Source: a virus. From it: a stretch of 23,488 nucleotides of DNA. Location of the stretch: IMG/VR virus record IMGVR_UViG_3300009184_002579, positions 1-23,488 of that record. One strand, 5' to 3'. Shown here piece by piece: positions 9,501-15,240 of the stretch (the first letter of the stretch is position 1; every line of letters begins with the position of its first letter). The notes below the pieces were generated by a model. It did not search any database. It was not told the DNA's origin and saw only the letters and a program-made list of their open reading frames with translations. Both the position numbers and the translations under genes were made by a program.

Positions 9501-11593
9501 AAGGCATCCAAGGTGAATTTGGAACTCAAGGCATAACTGGCGCTCAGGGTACACAAGGTACTCAAGGCACTCAAGGTACTCAAGGCACTCAAGGTATCCA
9601 AGGCATCCAAGGTGAATTTGGTACACAAGGCATAACTGGTGCTCAAGGCACCCAAGGCATTCAAGGTATCACTGGCACACAAGGCACACAAGGTGTCCAA
9701 GGTACGCAAGGTATTACCGGTGCTCAAGGTACTCAAGGCGTACAAGGCACCCAAGGCATCCAGGGAGAAACCGGTACTCAAGGCACACAAGGCATCCAAG
9801 GCATCCAAGGAGTTATCGGAGCTCAAGGTACCACAGGCGCCCAAGGTATCCAAGGCATCCAGGGCGCATTTGGTACTCAAGGTGCAGTGGGTACTCAAGG
9901 AACTCAAGGGACCCAAGGTATTCAAGGTACTCAAGGCATCACTGGCGTTCAGGGAGCATTTGGTACACAAGGTATCCAAGGGGTTCAAGGCACACAAGGC
10001 ATTCAAGGAGCAGGTAGTGCAGTAACTTCCACAGTTGATAATTTCACTGGCACCGGTTCTCAGGTTGATTTTGTTCTCAGTACTGCTCCTAGCAATGAAA
10101 ATTTCACTTGGATCAACATCGATGGTGTGGATCAACTGCGTACCGGATATAGTTTATCTGGTAGCACTATCACATTTTCTAGCCCTCCGGCATCCGGTGC
10201 AGCAATCGAAATCACAACACTTGGCGGTTCCACACTTGGAACACAAGGTATTACTGGATCGCAAGGTGCAACTGGTACACAAGGAACATTTGGTACTCAG
10301 GGTGCAACCGGAGCAGGTACACAGGGTATTACTGGATCGCAAGGTGCAACTGGTACACAAGGAACATTTGGTACTCAGGGTGCAACCGGCGCAGGCACGC
10401 AAGGTATCCAAGGCATACAAGGTGTTACGGGCGCACAAGGTACAACTGGCGCACAAGGTACACAAGGTGTTCAAGGTGGTGTTGGCATACAAGGTGCTCA
10501 AGGCATCCAAGGTGTTGTTGGTGCCCAAGGTACAACAGGTACTCAAGGCATACAAGGTATCACCGGATCACAAGGTATACAAGGTATTACAGGCACACAA
10601 GGTACAACAGGCGCCCAAGGCGTTCAAGGCATCCAAGGAGCATTTGGTACCCAAGGCGCAACCGGAGCAGGTACACAAGGTATCCAAGGCACTCAAGGCG
10701 TCCAAGGTGCAGGTAGTGCAGTAACTTCCACAGTTGATAATTTCACTGGCGATGGGTCTCAAGTTGCTTTTGTTCTCACTACAACACCTAGCAATAAAAA
10801 CTTTACTTGGGTCAACATCGATGGTGTGGATCAACTGCGTACCGGATATAGTTTATCTGGTAGCACGGTCACATTTTCTAGTGCGCCGGCATCTGGTGCA
10901 GCGATCGAAATCACATCATTGGGTGGCTCAACCCTTGGAACTCAAGGTATTACCGGTGCACAAGGTGTTGCTGGAACAGGCACACAAGGAGCAACTGGAG
11001 CAGGTACACAAGGTACAACTGGAGCACAAGGTATCCAGGGTATCACTGGCCCAAGCACAACTATCAATGCCACTGATATCAACACAGGAACAATGTATCC
11101 TGTGTTAGTAGGCGCCGCTGGGTCGAATCAAACTGCCAATGTTGACACCAATGGAATATCGTTCAATGCATCGTCTAACATACTCAGCGTTGCAGGCAAT
11201 GTAACATCAAGTGGTAATGTCAGCGGCACCTATATCTTAGGTAATGGCGCATTTCTAAGTGGAGTGATCACTAGTGTAGCCAATATCAACAATGGAACTT
11301 CAAATGTCACAGTAGTAAGTTCGGGTGGCAATGTCACTGTAGGTGTGGGTGGAAGTGGCAATGTTGCTGTGTTTGCTACCACAGGTGAATATGTAACTGG
11401 TGTAGTATCTGCAACCGGCAATGTTACCGGTAGTCAACTGATAGCCAACAATGGATTGATAATAAATTCCACCACCGTGGCATCAAACATAACTATTGGT
11501 TCCGGATACAATGCAATGAGTGTGGGACCAATGGCTATAAATACTGGAATAGCAGTCACAGTCTCCGGCGGTCAACGCTGGGTGATCTTATAA
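3566..11593 (+). CDS. Giant collagen-like tail fibre protein
   Basis: 2675-aa fibre. Residues 1-181 start with an N-terminal PDDGQGDPLRTSFNYTNLNF segment, of the kind found at the start of many marine T4-like fibres. Five collagen-like stretches follow: about 182-393, 475-858, 1935-2148, 2225-2381 and 2458-2495. Their triplets are mostly Gly-X-Gln, with almost no Pro or Lys. Between them lie a beta module (394-474), long TGNITGGNIS-type repeats (about 903-1511 and 1730-1928), a domain beginning AATKLYVDN (about 1508-1676) also common in phage fibres, and two near-identical FTGxGSQVxF modules (from about 2149 and 2382). The C-terminus has GSGYNAMSVGP and ends GGQRWVIL, resembling the end of the protein at 15241. 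It is expected to be a trimeric host-recognition fibre. No intact intramolecular chaperone domain is seen. No clear Shine-Dalgarno precedes the ATG. Confidence 0.9.
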   Translation: MTQYTIDIGAVPDDGQGDPLRTSFNYTNLNFDQIFAAGPVLSNVAIANNTIRTITSNGNLILAPNGIGQIQLSAATVPVQDNVYDLGSPTARFNSIYVGSGGLNIPSISLTGNLTANNIFSTGFMSSAGNVVSGDTVSGTTLLVSSATVYGNLATVNVNATGNVTASYLIGNGSQITGIPAGAQGVQGIQGVQGTQGILGVTGSQGITGTQGIQGVQGTFGTQGAIGTQGVQGTQGTQGTQGITGIQGEIGTQGATGTQGIQGVQGSIGTQGVQGITGVQGTQGIQGIQGRQGITGAQGTQGIQGIVGTQGVQGIQGITGVQGTQGIQGIQGITGAQGIQGVQGTVGTQGVQGSIGTQGVTGAQGIQGVQGEIGTQGTQGIQGIFGTQGVQGLGDRYATTSSTSLTISNATKSLTVGTGLNYSAGQTTIIAYDGSNYMQGVCASYDSGTGALVVNVTVSVGGPGPYTSWQVNLAGVEGPVGAQGVQGTQGVQGTQGVQGTQGIQGEIGTQGIQGTQGIQGDTGAQGTQGIQGETGAQGTQGIQGEIGTQGETGAQGTQGETGTQGTQGTQGIQGETGTQGETGTQGTQGTQGIQGIQGIQGIQGIQGVTGSQGTTGTQGIQGTQGLTGTQGETGTQGIVGAQGTQGIQGVIGSQGITGAQGIQGVQGAIGSQGSIGTQGEIGSQGVQGTQGIQGTQGVQGTQGVQGTQGVQGTQGIQGTQGTQGTQGIQGEIGAQGTQGTQGIQGTQGIQGTQGVQGTQGIQGETGTQGTQGIQGVTGAQGTQGTQGIQGVQGAIGAQGTQGTQGTQGTQGTQGIQGIQGTQGVQGTQGTQGIQGTQGVQGTQGTQGTQGIQGIQGPGNIIEATNNTSTTTLYPVMVGAAGSGQLANVTTGGFAFNAATNALSVTGNITGNYILGNGACLTGVITSVANINNGTSNITVVSSGGNITVGIGGTSNVIVWATTGEYITGVLSVSGDITSSNISTAGNVVSNNVMATTIVNTASFTGGQVSVTGNITAGNLTIFSGPFSGNISASGVISSQGNILTGSNISATANITGGNILAGSGVITTTGNITGGNISTSGNILGGGSGTQISTGGNVNGAVFNGNVNFSTGTVSGSGNITGGNIAVSGVLLSTNTVSATGNVIGGNITTAGNVVTTNTVIAEDIRVGTGITRGNISAYGNITGGNISTAGNVTGANLVATILSATGNVTANNGMFTNIVNVASHTGAVVSVSGNITGGNISTAGNVNGANLVATTLSATGNILGGNLSLSGTTISTTYNTGAAVISGGMGLAGNLNMFSTAQIHMGEDISPVNFSAAKIQVTSNVNSYSQVLGYNVNPGASASTDFVATANNGDDATFYIDMGINSNNYSDASYTAFGANDGYLYINGGNLGIATQSAGKNVRIYTGNTLSGNLRAEFWDSGANITGLLSASGNVTGANVNTGGLISATGNVTGANVNTGGLISATGNITGANINTNNIVGTSVTITSTGALNLAPSGNIVLTANTYINNLAMPVQDYDAATKLYVDNFATTGLTFHEQVYAATNTTLETATSGTITYAQPNGAGNGVGATLTTSGTFYLIDTANIQTVGTRVLVQNQANGVQNGIYTYANTTAIVRSTDADQYGSDSTEAISINDYFFVTNGNVNAGAAFVVSAPAGTITFGTSNIQFSEFSRSQVYSANTAAGISLTGTVFSAKVDNTTTAFDGGGNITVKAGAVLTTPNIGAATGTSLTTTGNIQGSYILGNGSLLTGIDSAAISNGTSNVRVFNNSNVTVSVASNSNIATFATNGLSVTGLITSTGNIQGSNLVTGGSASVTGNLVANNGMFTNIVNVASFTGGLVSVTGNVTANNGIFTNIVNVASFTGGLVSITGNITANNGMFTNIVNVASFTGGVVSVSGNVTGANINTGGLITAVGNVQAAGYTYANGDPVAGSGPQGTTGAQGTIGAQGIQGIQGIFGTQGITGAQGTQGTQGIQGTQGIQGEFGTQGITGAQGTQGTQGTQGTQGTQGIQGIQGEFGTQGITGAQGTQGIQGITGTQGTQGVQGTQGITGAQGTQGVQGTQGIQGETGTQGTQGIQGIQGVIGAQGTTGAQGIQGIQGAFGTQGAVGTQGTQGTQGIQGTQGITGVQGAFGTQGIQGVQGTQGIQGAGSAVTSTVDNFTGTGSQVDFVLSTAPSNENFTWINIDGVDQLRTGYSLSGSTITFSSPPASGAAIEITTLGGSTLGTQGITGSQGATGTQGTFGTQGATGAGTQGITGSQGATGTQGTFGTQGATGAGTQGIQGIQGVTGAQGTTGAQGTQGVQGGVGIQGAQGIQGVVGAQGTTGTQGIQGITGSQGIQGITGTQGTTGAQGVQGIQGAFGTQGATGAGTQGIQGTQGVQGAGSAVTSTVDNFTGDGSQVAFVLTTTPSNKNFTWVNIDGVDQLRTGYSLSGSTVTFSSAPASGAAIEITSLGGSTLGTQGITGAQGVAGTGTQGATGAGTQGTTGAQGIQGITGPSTTINATDINTGTMYPVLVGAAGSNQTANVDTNGISFNASSNILSVAGNVTSSGNVSGTYILGNGAFLSGVITSVANINNGTSNVTVVSSGGNVTVGVGGSGNVAVFATTGEYVTGVVSATGNVTGSQLIANNGLIINSTTVASNITIGSGYNAMSVGPMAINTGIAVTVSGGQRWVIL
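4109..4744 (+). repeat. Collagen-like stretch 1
   Basis: About 70 uninterrupted Gly-X-Y triplets (residues 182-393). The Y position is mostly Gln and X is mostly Thr, Ile, Val or Ala. Triplets lacking Gln (such as GIT, GEI, GSI) recur every three to six triplets. A single Arg is the only basic residue. Third codon positions vary freely (ggt/ggc, caa/cag) while the protein pattern is kept. Confidence 0.95.
4988..6139 (+). repeat. Collagen-like stretch 2, the longest
   Basis: About 128 Gly-X-Y triplets (residues 475-858), without interruption. Near-exact 18-base tandem repeats occur inside it, for example alternating GVQGTQ units at about 5008-5060 and IQG units at about 5338-5388. Acidic GET and GEI triplets cluster in its first half. 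Confidence 0.95.
6272..8100 (+). repeat. TGNITGGNIS-type beta repeats
   Basis: Degenerate repeats of about 10-17 residues with core GN(I/V)TGGNISTAGNV run through this part of the fibre. A 51-base unit (17 residues) is duplicated nearly exactly, with copies beginning at 7883 and 7934. The alternation of small polar and beta-branched residues fits a trimeric beta-helix or beta-prism stalk; that fold is inferred. Confidence 0.75.
6349..6472 (+). repeat. NINNGTSN module, copy 1
   Basis: First of four copies in the window of a roughly 41-residue module with the core NNGTSNxTVVSSGGNxTVGxG and a closing ATTGEYxTG. The other copies are at 11279-11401, 15381-15504 and 15817-15931. Each follows an ILGNG or FVGNG motif. 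Confidence 0.85.
9031..9273 (+). repeat. Three tandem 27-residue repeats
   Basis: Three tandem copies of an 81-base unit, coding for NNGMFTNIVNVASFTGG followed by a VSVTGNVTA-type segment. Copies start near 9031, 9112 and 9193. A related single unit occurs upstream at about 7200. Copies differ mainly at synonymous positions. Confidence 0.85.
9368..10009 (+). repeat. Collagen-like stretch 3
   Basis: About 71 Gly-X-Y triplets (residues 1935-2148), again mostly Gly-X-Gln, with recurrent GEFGTQGITGAQ blocks. It begins right after a YANGDPV segment and ends at the first FTGxGSQV module. Confidence 0.95.
10010..10237 (+). repeat. FTGxGSQV fibre module, copy A
   Basis: 76-residue module with core FTGTGSQVDF, INIDGVDQLRTGYSLSG and a closing SGAAIEITTLGGSTL. 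It is repeated 699 bases downstream (10709-10936). Stretches of 42 bases (10010-10051) and 55 bases (10113-10167) are identical between the copies. The module type is common in phage fibres. Confidence 0.9.
10238..10708 (+). repeat. Collagen-like stretch 4, with register breaks
   Basis: Gly-X-Y stretch (residues about 2225-2381) between the two FTGxGSQV modules. Unlike stretches 1-3 it is interrupted by several GAG insertions that shift the triplet register, as in natural collagen-like proteins with kinks. Confidence 0.9.
10247..10402 (+). repeat. Tandem 78-bp duplication in collagen stretch 4
   Basis: Two adjacent 78-base units (10247-10324 and 10325-10402), identical over their first 65 bases and then differing only at third codon positions. 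Each encodes 26 residues and carries a GAGTQ interruption that breaks the Gly-every-third register. Confidence 0.95.
10709..10936 (+). repeat. FTGxGSQV fibre module, copy B
   Basis: Second copy of the 76-residue module at 10010-10237, exactly 699 bases downstream and in frame. Differences are few, for example GDGSQVAF in place of GTGSQVDF. Confidence 0.9.
10937..11053 (+). repeat. Collagen-like stretch 5, short
   Basis: About 39 residues of Gly-X-Y sequence with GTGTQ and GAGTQ breaks. It leads into the C-terminal beta module that starts around GPSTTINATD. Confidence 0.85.
11536..11543 (+). promoter_or_regulatory. Exact T4 late promoter octamer TATAAATA inside fibre gene end
   Basis: Perfect TATAAATA within the last codons of the giant fibre gene, 59 bases before the ATG at 11603. 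It would allow the downstream fibre cassette to be transcribed separately. Because it lies in coding sequence, chance occurrence cannot be excluded. Confidence 0.4.
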
Positions 11594-11602
11594 GGATAAC
11601 GA

Positions 11603-12634
11603 ATGGCAAGCACAATTTCCGCAGGCACCACAACCAGCACAGGGCTGGTATGTACAGCCGACACCACTGGTGCATTGGTATTGCAGACCAACAACGGAAC
11701 AACTGCACTCACATTGGATACCTCGCAAAACGCCACGTTTGCGGGCGCACTTACCACTACAGGGTATGCCAACTTGCCTAACACCTTTGGCTTCAAGAAC
11801 CGCATCATCAACGGCGCAATGGGAATATGGCAACGCGGAACATCACAAACATTTACTAATTCTCTTGTGTATGGAAGTGTTGATAGGTGGGTATTTATCC
11901 AAGGTGGTGGTAGCGCATCAATAGCGCAAACACAATCAACAAGTGTTCCAACTGGATTTCAATACGCAATAAAACAACAAAGAACTGCGGCATCTACTAC
12001 AACAGGAACAGTTTATTCAGCACAAGAAATTGAAAGTGTTAATTGTTATGATTTGGCTGGTCAAGCAGTGACTTTAAGTTTTTGGGCTAAATGTGGCGCA
12101 AACTTTAGTGCGTCGGGTTCTACTCTTACGTCTTTAATTTATCAAGGCACAGGCGTAGACCAAGGCACTACATCATGGATTAGCGGAACATGGACAAGTC
12201 CCACATCAAACACACAATCTAATACGCTTACTACTACATATCAAAAATTTACACAAACAGTAACTCTTGGTAGCAGCACTACTGAATTACTAATTTCTTT
12301 GCAATGGGTTCCTGTTGGAACTGCTGGTGCTGATGATTCTGTGTTTATCACAGGTGTACAGCTAGAAAAAGGCAGCACAGCCACATCGTTTGATGTGCGC
12401 TCTTATGGGACTGAGTTGGGATTGTGTTTAAGATACTATCAAGTTTTACCCGGAATTGTGGTTAACACAGCCGCAAGTTGGTACTCATTAACATATGCTG
12501 CTCCAATGAGAGCAAGTCCAACAGTAAGTGGAGGCGGTGCTGGTTTCACAATAACTACTGCTTCTGTTTATGTGGGCAACTTTTATCAAAACACTAGAAC
12601 TGACCAAACACTAACTTTTAGTGCGGAGCTATAA
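11603..12634 (+). CDS. Tail fibre protein, cassette 1
   Basis: 343-aa fibre. Residues 1-55 form a segment also seen in the proteins at 12793 and 16135 (GLVxTAD, then LQT, then DTSQNATFAG). A FGFKNRIINGAM motif and DRW follow, then a beta-rich domain that differs from its neighbours. Near residue 250 is GVQLEKGSTATSFD, then TELGLCLRYYQ, a signature of phage tail-fibre receptor-binding regions with a carbohydrate-binding-module-like fold. AAGGA lies six bases before the ATG, overlapping the stop of the giant fibre gene. The middle part (about 11850-12350) looks more AT-rich than the flanking genes, suggesting a separate origin. It is paired with the small gene at 12635. Likely role: adhesin tip. 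Confidence 0.85.
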   Translation: MASTISAGTTTSTGLVCTADTTGALVLQTNNGTTALTLDTSQNATFAGALTTTGYANLPNTFGFKNRIINGAMGIWQRGTSQTFTNSLVYGSVDRWVFIQGGGSASIAQTQSTSVPTGFQYAIKQQRTAASTTTGTVYSAQEIESVNCYDLAGQAVTLSFWAKCGANFSASGSTLTSLIYQGTGVDQGTTSWISGTWTSPTSNTQSNTLTTTYQKFTQTVTLGSSTTELLISLQWVPVGTAGADDSVFITGVQLEKGSTATSFDVRSYGTELGLCLRYYQVLPGIVVNTAASWYSLTYAAPMRASPTVSGGGAGFTITTASVYVGNFYQNTRTDQTLTFSAEL

Positions 12635-12796
12635 ATGTACAAACTAATTAAAAACTCTAACAATGAAGTGTCTTGCGTTTGTAAATTGGCTGATAATTTG
12701 GTTATACCCTTTGACCCAGCTAACACCGACTATCAGCAATACCTAGCATGGCTTGCTGCTGGCAACACACCTGAACCAGTAGATACACCAGCATGA
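12635..12796 (+). CDS. Small fibre-associated protein, cassette 1
   Basis: 53-aa protein, starting one base after the stop of the preceding fibre gene (TAAATG junction) with GGAG six bases upstream. Its end overlaps the next fibre start as ATGA. The C-terminal half reads IPFDPANTDYQQYLAWLAAG and is nearly repeated in the 59-aa protein at 14001. Short proteins with this signature commonly follow phage tail-fibre genes and are thought to be fibre assembly chaperones or connectors. That role is inferred from position. Confidence 0.75.
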   Translation: MYKLIKNSNNEVSCVCKLADNLVIPFDPANTDYQQYLAWLAAGNTPEPVDTPA

Positions 12797-14004
12797 CCAC
12801 AACAATTAACGCCAGCAATTCAGGGTCAGGCGGCTTAGTCCAGACCGCAGATGCATCGGGCATCCTTGCCCTGCAAACAGCAGGAACCACAGCGGTCACT
12901 ATCGACACTTCACAAAACGCCACGTTTGTAGGCTACGCCAACCTGCCCAACACTTTTGGCTTCAAGAACCGCATCATCAACGGCGCGATGGTGATTGACC
13001 AACGCAATGCTGGGGCTAGTGTTACGCCTACCGATGGGGCGTACACGCTAGACAGATGGATTTTTGCAGTAAGCCAAACAAGCAAATTAACTACGCAGCA
13101 AAATGCTGGCTCTGTTACACCACCAGCAGGGTTTTCTAAATATCTTGGAGTTACATCTTCTTCAGCTTACACTTTGTTAGCTGGGGATTATTTTGCGTTA
13201 AGTCAAAAAATTGAAGGATTTAATTTTGCAGACATGGCGTGGGGAACTGCATCTGCCGCTACTGTTACTTTGTCATTTTGGGTTCGCAGTTCTTTAACTG
13301 GGACATTTGGAGGCACATTAAATAATAGTGCATTTAATCGTAATTATCCATTTGCATACACAATTTCATCAGCTAACACTTGGGAACAAAAGTCTGTAAC
13401 TGTTACTGGTGATACTTCAGGGACTTGGGTAGGTGCTACTAGTGGAATTGGATTATCAATTTTATTTGGTCTTGGAATTGGTTCTACATATAGTGGTACT
13501 TCTGGAGCGTGGACTAGTTCAACTATTTTTGCACCAACAGGCGCAACCAGCGTGGTCGGCACAAACGGAGCCACGTTCTACATCACAGGCGTACAGCTAG
13601 AAAAAGGCAGCACAGCCACATCGTTTGATTACCGTGCGTATTCAACTGAATTGGGAATGTGCCAGCGGTATCTCCCAGCGATAACTGCTTCTTCCGCAAA
13701 TGAGATTTTCGGGAGTGGTATGGTAAATACCCCAAGCGAATGCCGATACTTTATACCGTTTCAAGTAACGCCGCGTGTTTCTCCTACTGGCGTGACGGTT
13801 CCAAATGCATCTCTTTTTAATGTTGATTGGCCATCAAACGCTGGAGGTGGTTTAGGTGGCGGTGGCGTAATTAACTTTTTGTACGGCGGTACAGCGGGCG
13901 CAGCAGTTTACGTCCCTGTCGGGGGCGCTCCTACTGGGTATGCATCTTTTCTTCGTTCCAATACGACTGGCGCACAAATACTTTTTACAGGATGTGAACT
14001 ATGA
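12793..14004 (+). CDS. Tail fibre protein, cassette 2
   Basis: 403-aa fibre, paralogue of the protein at 11603. It shares the N-terminal segment (MTTTINASNS, GLVQTAD, LQTAGTTAVTIDTSQNATF) and FGFKNRIINGAM, then has a different variable domain. GVQLEKGSTATSFD and TELGMCQRYLP return near residue 268, followed by a distinct glycine-rich C-terminal tip of about 110 residues. Two identical DNA blocks link it to cassette 1: 32 bases (12955-12986 with 11786-11817) and 39 bases (13591-13629 with 12356-12394). The start overlaps the stop of the upstream gene (ATGA) and lacks its own clear ribosome site, so translational coupling is likely. Probable alternative receptor-binding fibre. Confidence 0.85.
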   Translation: MTTTINASNSGSGGLVQTADASGILALQTAGTTAVTIDTSQNATFVGYANLPNTFGFKNRIINGAMVIDQRNAGASVTPTDGAYTLDRWIFAVSQTSKLTTQQNAGSVTPPAGFSKYLGVTSSSAYTLLAGDYFALSQKIEGFNFADMAWGTASAATVTLSFWVRSSLTGTFGGTLNNSAFNRNYPFAYTISSANTWEQKSVTVTGDTSGTWVGATSGIGLSILFGLGIGSTYSGTSGAWTSSTIFAPTGATSVVGTNGATFYITGVQLEKGSTATSFDYRAYSTELGMCQRYLPAITASSANEIFGSGMVNTPSECRYFIPFQVTPRVSPTGVTVPNASLFNVDWPSNAGGGLGGGGVINFLYGGTAGAAVYVPVGGAPTGYASFLRSNTTGAQILFTGCEL

Positions 14005-14180
14005 AAACTTATCAACTGTATTCGCGTAATGAAGCAGAGCCTGATGCTGTAGTGGGAATTACAGAAGACGGTGGGTGCGTGAGTTTTATTTTTGATTTAA
14101 ATAACCCCGACTACCAACAATACCTAGCATGGCTTGCTGAAGGCAATACACCACTACCAGCGAATGAGGTGACCCAATGA
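14001..14180 (+). CDS. Small fibre-associated protein, cassette 2
   Basis: 59-aa protein overlapping both neighbours by ATGA, with AGGA eight bases before the ATG. It has the same DYQQYLAWLAEGNTP signature as the protein at 12635, but an unrelated first half (MKTYQLYSRNEAEPDAVVGI). A conserved C-terminal half with a divergent N-terminal half suggests that one part binds a common partner. Putative fibre assembly chaperone, by position. Confidence 0.75.
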   Translation: MKTYQLYSRNEAEPDAVVGITEDGGCVSFIFDLNNPDYQQYLAWLAEGNTPLPANEVTQ

Positions 14181-14890
14181 CCCTTATCCTTAACGGCACA
14201 GACAACAGCGCAACCACCCCAGCGGTGACTGGCACAGATACCGACACGGGCATCTACTACCCTACGTCCAATCAAATAGCCATTGCCACCAACGGCACAC
14301 AAGCCATGCTGGTAAATGCAAGCCAGAACACTACTTTTGCTGGAACGCTTGCAACAGCCGCCAAAGGTATTACTGCTGCATCTCTGCCAGCAGGCACTGT
14401 GTTGCAAGTTGTAAGTGCAACCTTGAACACATATGGATCAACAGGCTCAACAACTTATGTAGCAGTCACTGGATTAAGTGTGGCAATAACACCCGCAAGC
14501 ACAAGTAGTAAAGTTTTGATCCGAGGCTATATATGGCTTGCTGGCTCATCACAGAATGGCATGTTTGGTGCTGTTTTTAGAGACGCTTCGATATTAAGTG
14601 GCGTGGCCGGTTCTTCTTCAAATCCAAATGCTATTGTAAATGGCGGCAGCGGCACCGTAAGAGCATCTGGTGGTTTTATTCCGGCCTCTGGATATGTTAC
14701 ATATCAAGCAACACCAATATATTTTGAATTTTTGGATAGCCCGTCTAGCACATCTTCTCTAACATATCAAATATATGTACGAGTCGGTGGCGGCGGAACT
14801 TTGTATTATAACTATCAGAGCAATACAAGTACAAACTCCGACTTTGGTTACTTCGCATCCAGTATTACTGCTCAGGAGATTGCAGCATGA
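14177..14890 (+). CDS. Tail fibre protein, cassette 3
   Basis: 237-aa fibre. The N-terminus (MTLILNGTDNSATTPAVTGT, then NGTQAMLVNASQNTTFAGTL) is a variant of the shared N-terminal segment of this fibre family. The rest is a single beta-rich domain that includes GTVLQVVSATLNTYGSTGS, a sequence type frequent in the C-terminal receptor-binding region of phage fibres. Unlike cassettes 1 and 2 it lacks RIINGAM and the GVQLEKGS segment. GAGG lies eight bases before the ATG, inside the preceding small gene, and the ATGA overlap adds translational coupling. Likely a third adhesin. Confidence 0.8.
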   Translation: MTLILNGTDNSATTPAVTGTDTDTGIYYPTSNQIAIATNGTQAMLVNASQNTTFAGTLATAAKGITAASLPAGTVLQVVSATLNTYGSTGSTTYVAVTGLSVAITPASTSSKVLIRGYIWLAGSSQNGMFGAVFRDASILSGVAGSSSNPNAIVNGGSGTVRASGGFIPASGYVTYQATPIYFEFLDSPSSTSSLTYQIYVRVGGGGTLYYNYQSNTSTNSDFGYFASSITAQEIAA

Positions 14891-15156
14891 ACAAGCACGA
14901 CGCAATTTACGCTACACATTCCAATATTGTCACTATCCATGGTGACGACGCGTTTGATGCGGCTGGAAACCCTGTTCAGTATGATGAAACGGTGGTTCAA
15001 GCGTGTATCAACGCCAACTCATACAAGGCCCAACGCGCTGCGGAATACCCGCCCATAACCGACTACCTTGACGGTGTGGTCAAAGGCGATCAGGCGCAGA
15101 TTGACAAGTACATCGCTGACTGCCAGGCAGTCAAAGCCAAATACCCAAAAAGATAA
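14887..15156 (+). CDS. Small fibre-associated protein, cassette 3 (XkdW-like)
   Basis: 89-aa protein with AGGAG eight bases before an ATG that overlaps the preceding stop. The central segment YKAQRAAEYPPITDYLDGVV, followed by a KAKYPKR terminus, resembles the short conserved protein found after tail-fibre genes in many phages (XkdW-like/tail assembly type). It is unrelated to the two small proteins at 12635 and 14001, so cassette 3 has a different partner type. Assembly role inferred. Confidence 0.75.
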   Translation: MNKHDAIYATHSNIVTIHGDDAFDAAGNPVQYDETVVQACINANSYKAQRAAEYPPITDYLDGVVKGDQAQIDKYIADCQAVKAKYPKR

Positions 15157-15159
15157 TCA

Positions 15160-15219
15160 ATGACCACAACAATTAACGCCAGCAATTCGGACCTAGCCGG
15201 CGTAAAACTTACTTTCTAA
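15160..15219 (+). pseudogene. Truncated start of a fourth tail-fibre gene
   Basis: A 19-codon reading frame whose first 29 bases (15160-15188) are identical to the start of the fibre gene at 12793 (12793-12821). It then diverges abruptly and stops at TAA (15217-15219). This looks like the residue of a lost or recombined fibre cassette. Translation into a functional peptide is unlikely. Confidence 0.8.
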
Positions 15220-15225
15220 ATCTTT

Positions 15226-15233
15226 GATAAATA
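15226..15233 (+). promoter_or_regulatory. Late promoter octamer GATAAATA close to start codon
   Basis: Exact NATAAATA match in the short gap before the ATG at 15241, with only seven bases between. T4 late transcripts begin about six bases after the octamer, so the mRNA would be nearly leaderless. No good Shine-Dalgarno is present (only AGAAG, three bases from the ATG). Confidence 0.5.
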
Positions 15234-15240
15234 GAAGCAT

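Noticed and set aside
9251-10135. 294-residue minus-strand frame over collagen stretch 3
   Set aside because: Low-complexity Leu/Thr/Ala/Cys repeats mirror the sense collagen codons; no independent coding signal.
11892-11899. Minus-strand late octamer GATAAATA
   Set aside because: It lies inside a plus-strand fibre gene with no minus-strand gene downstream. Taken as background.
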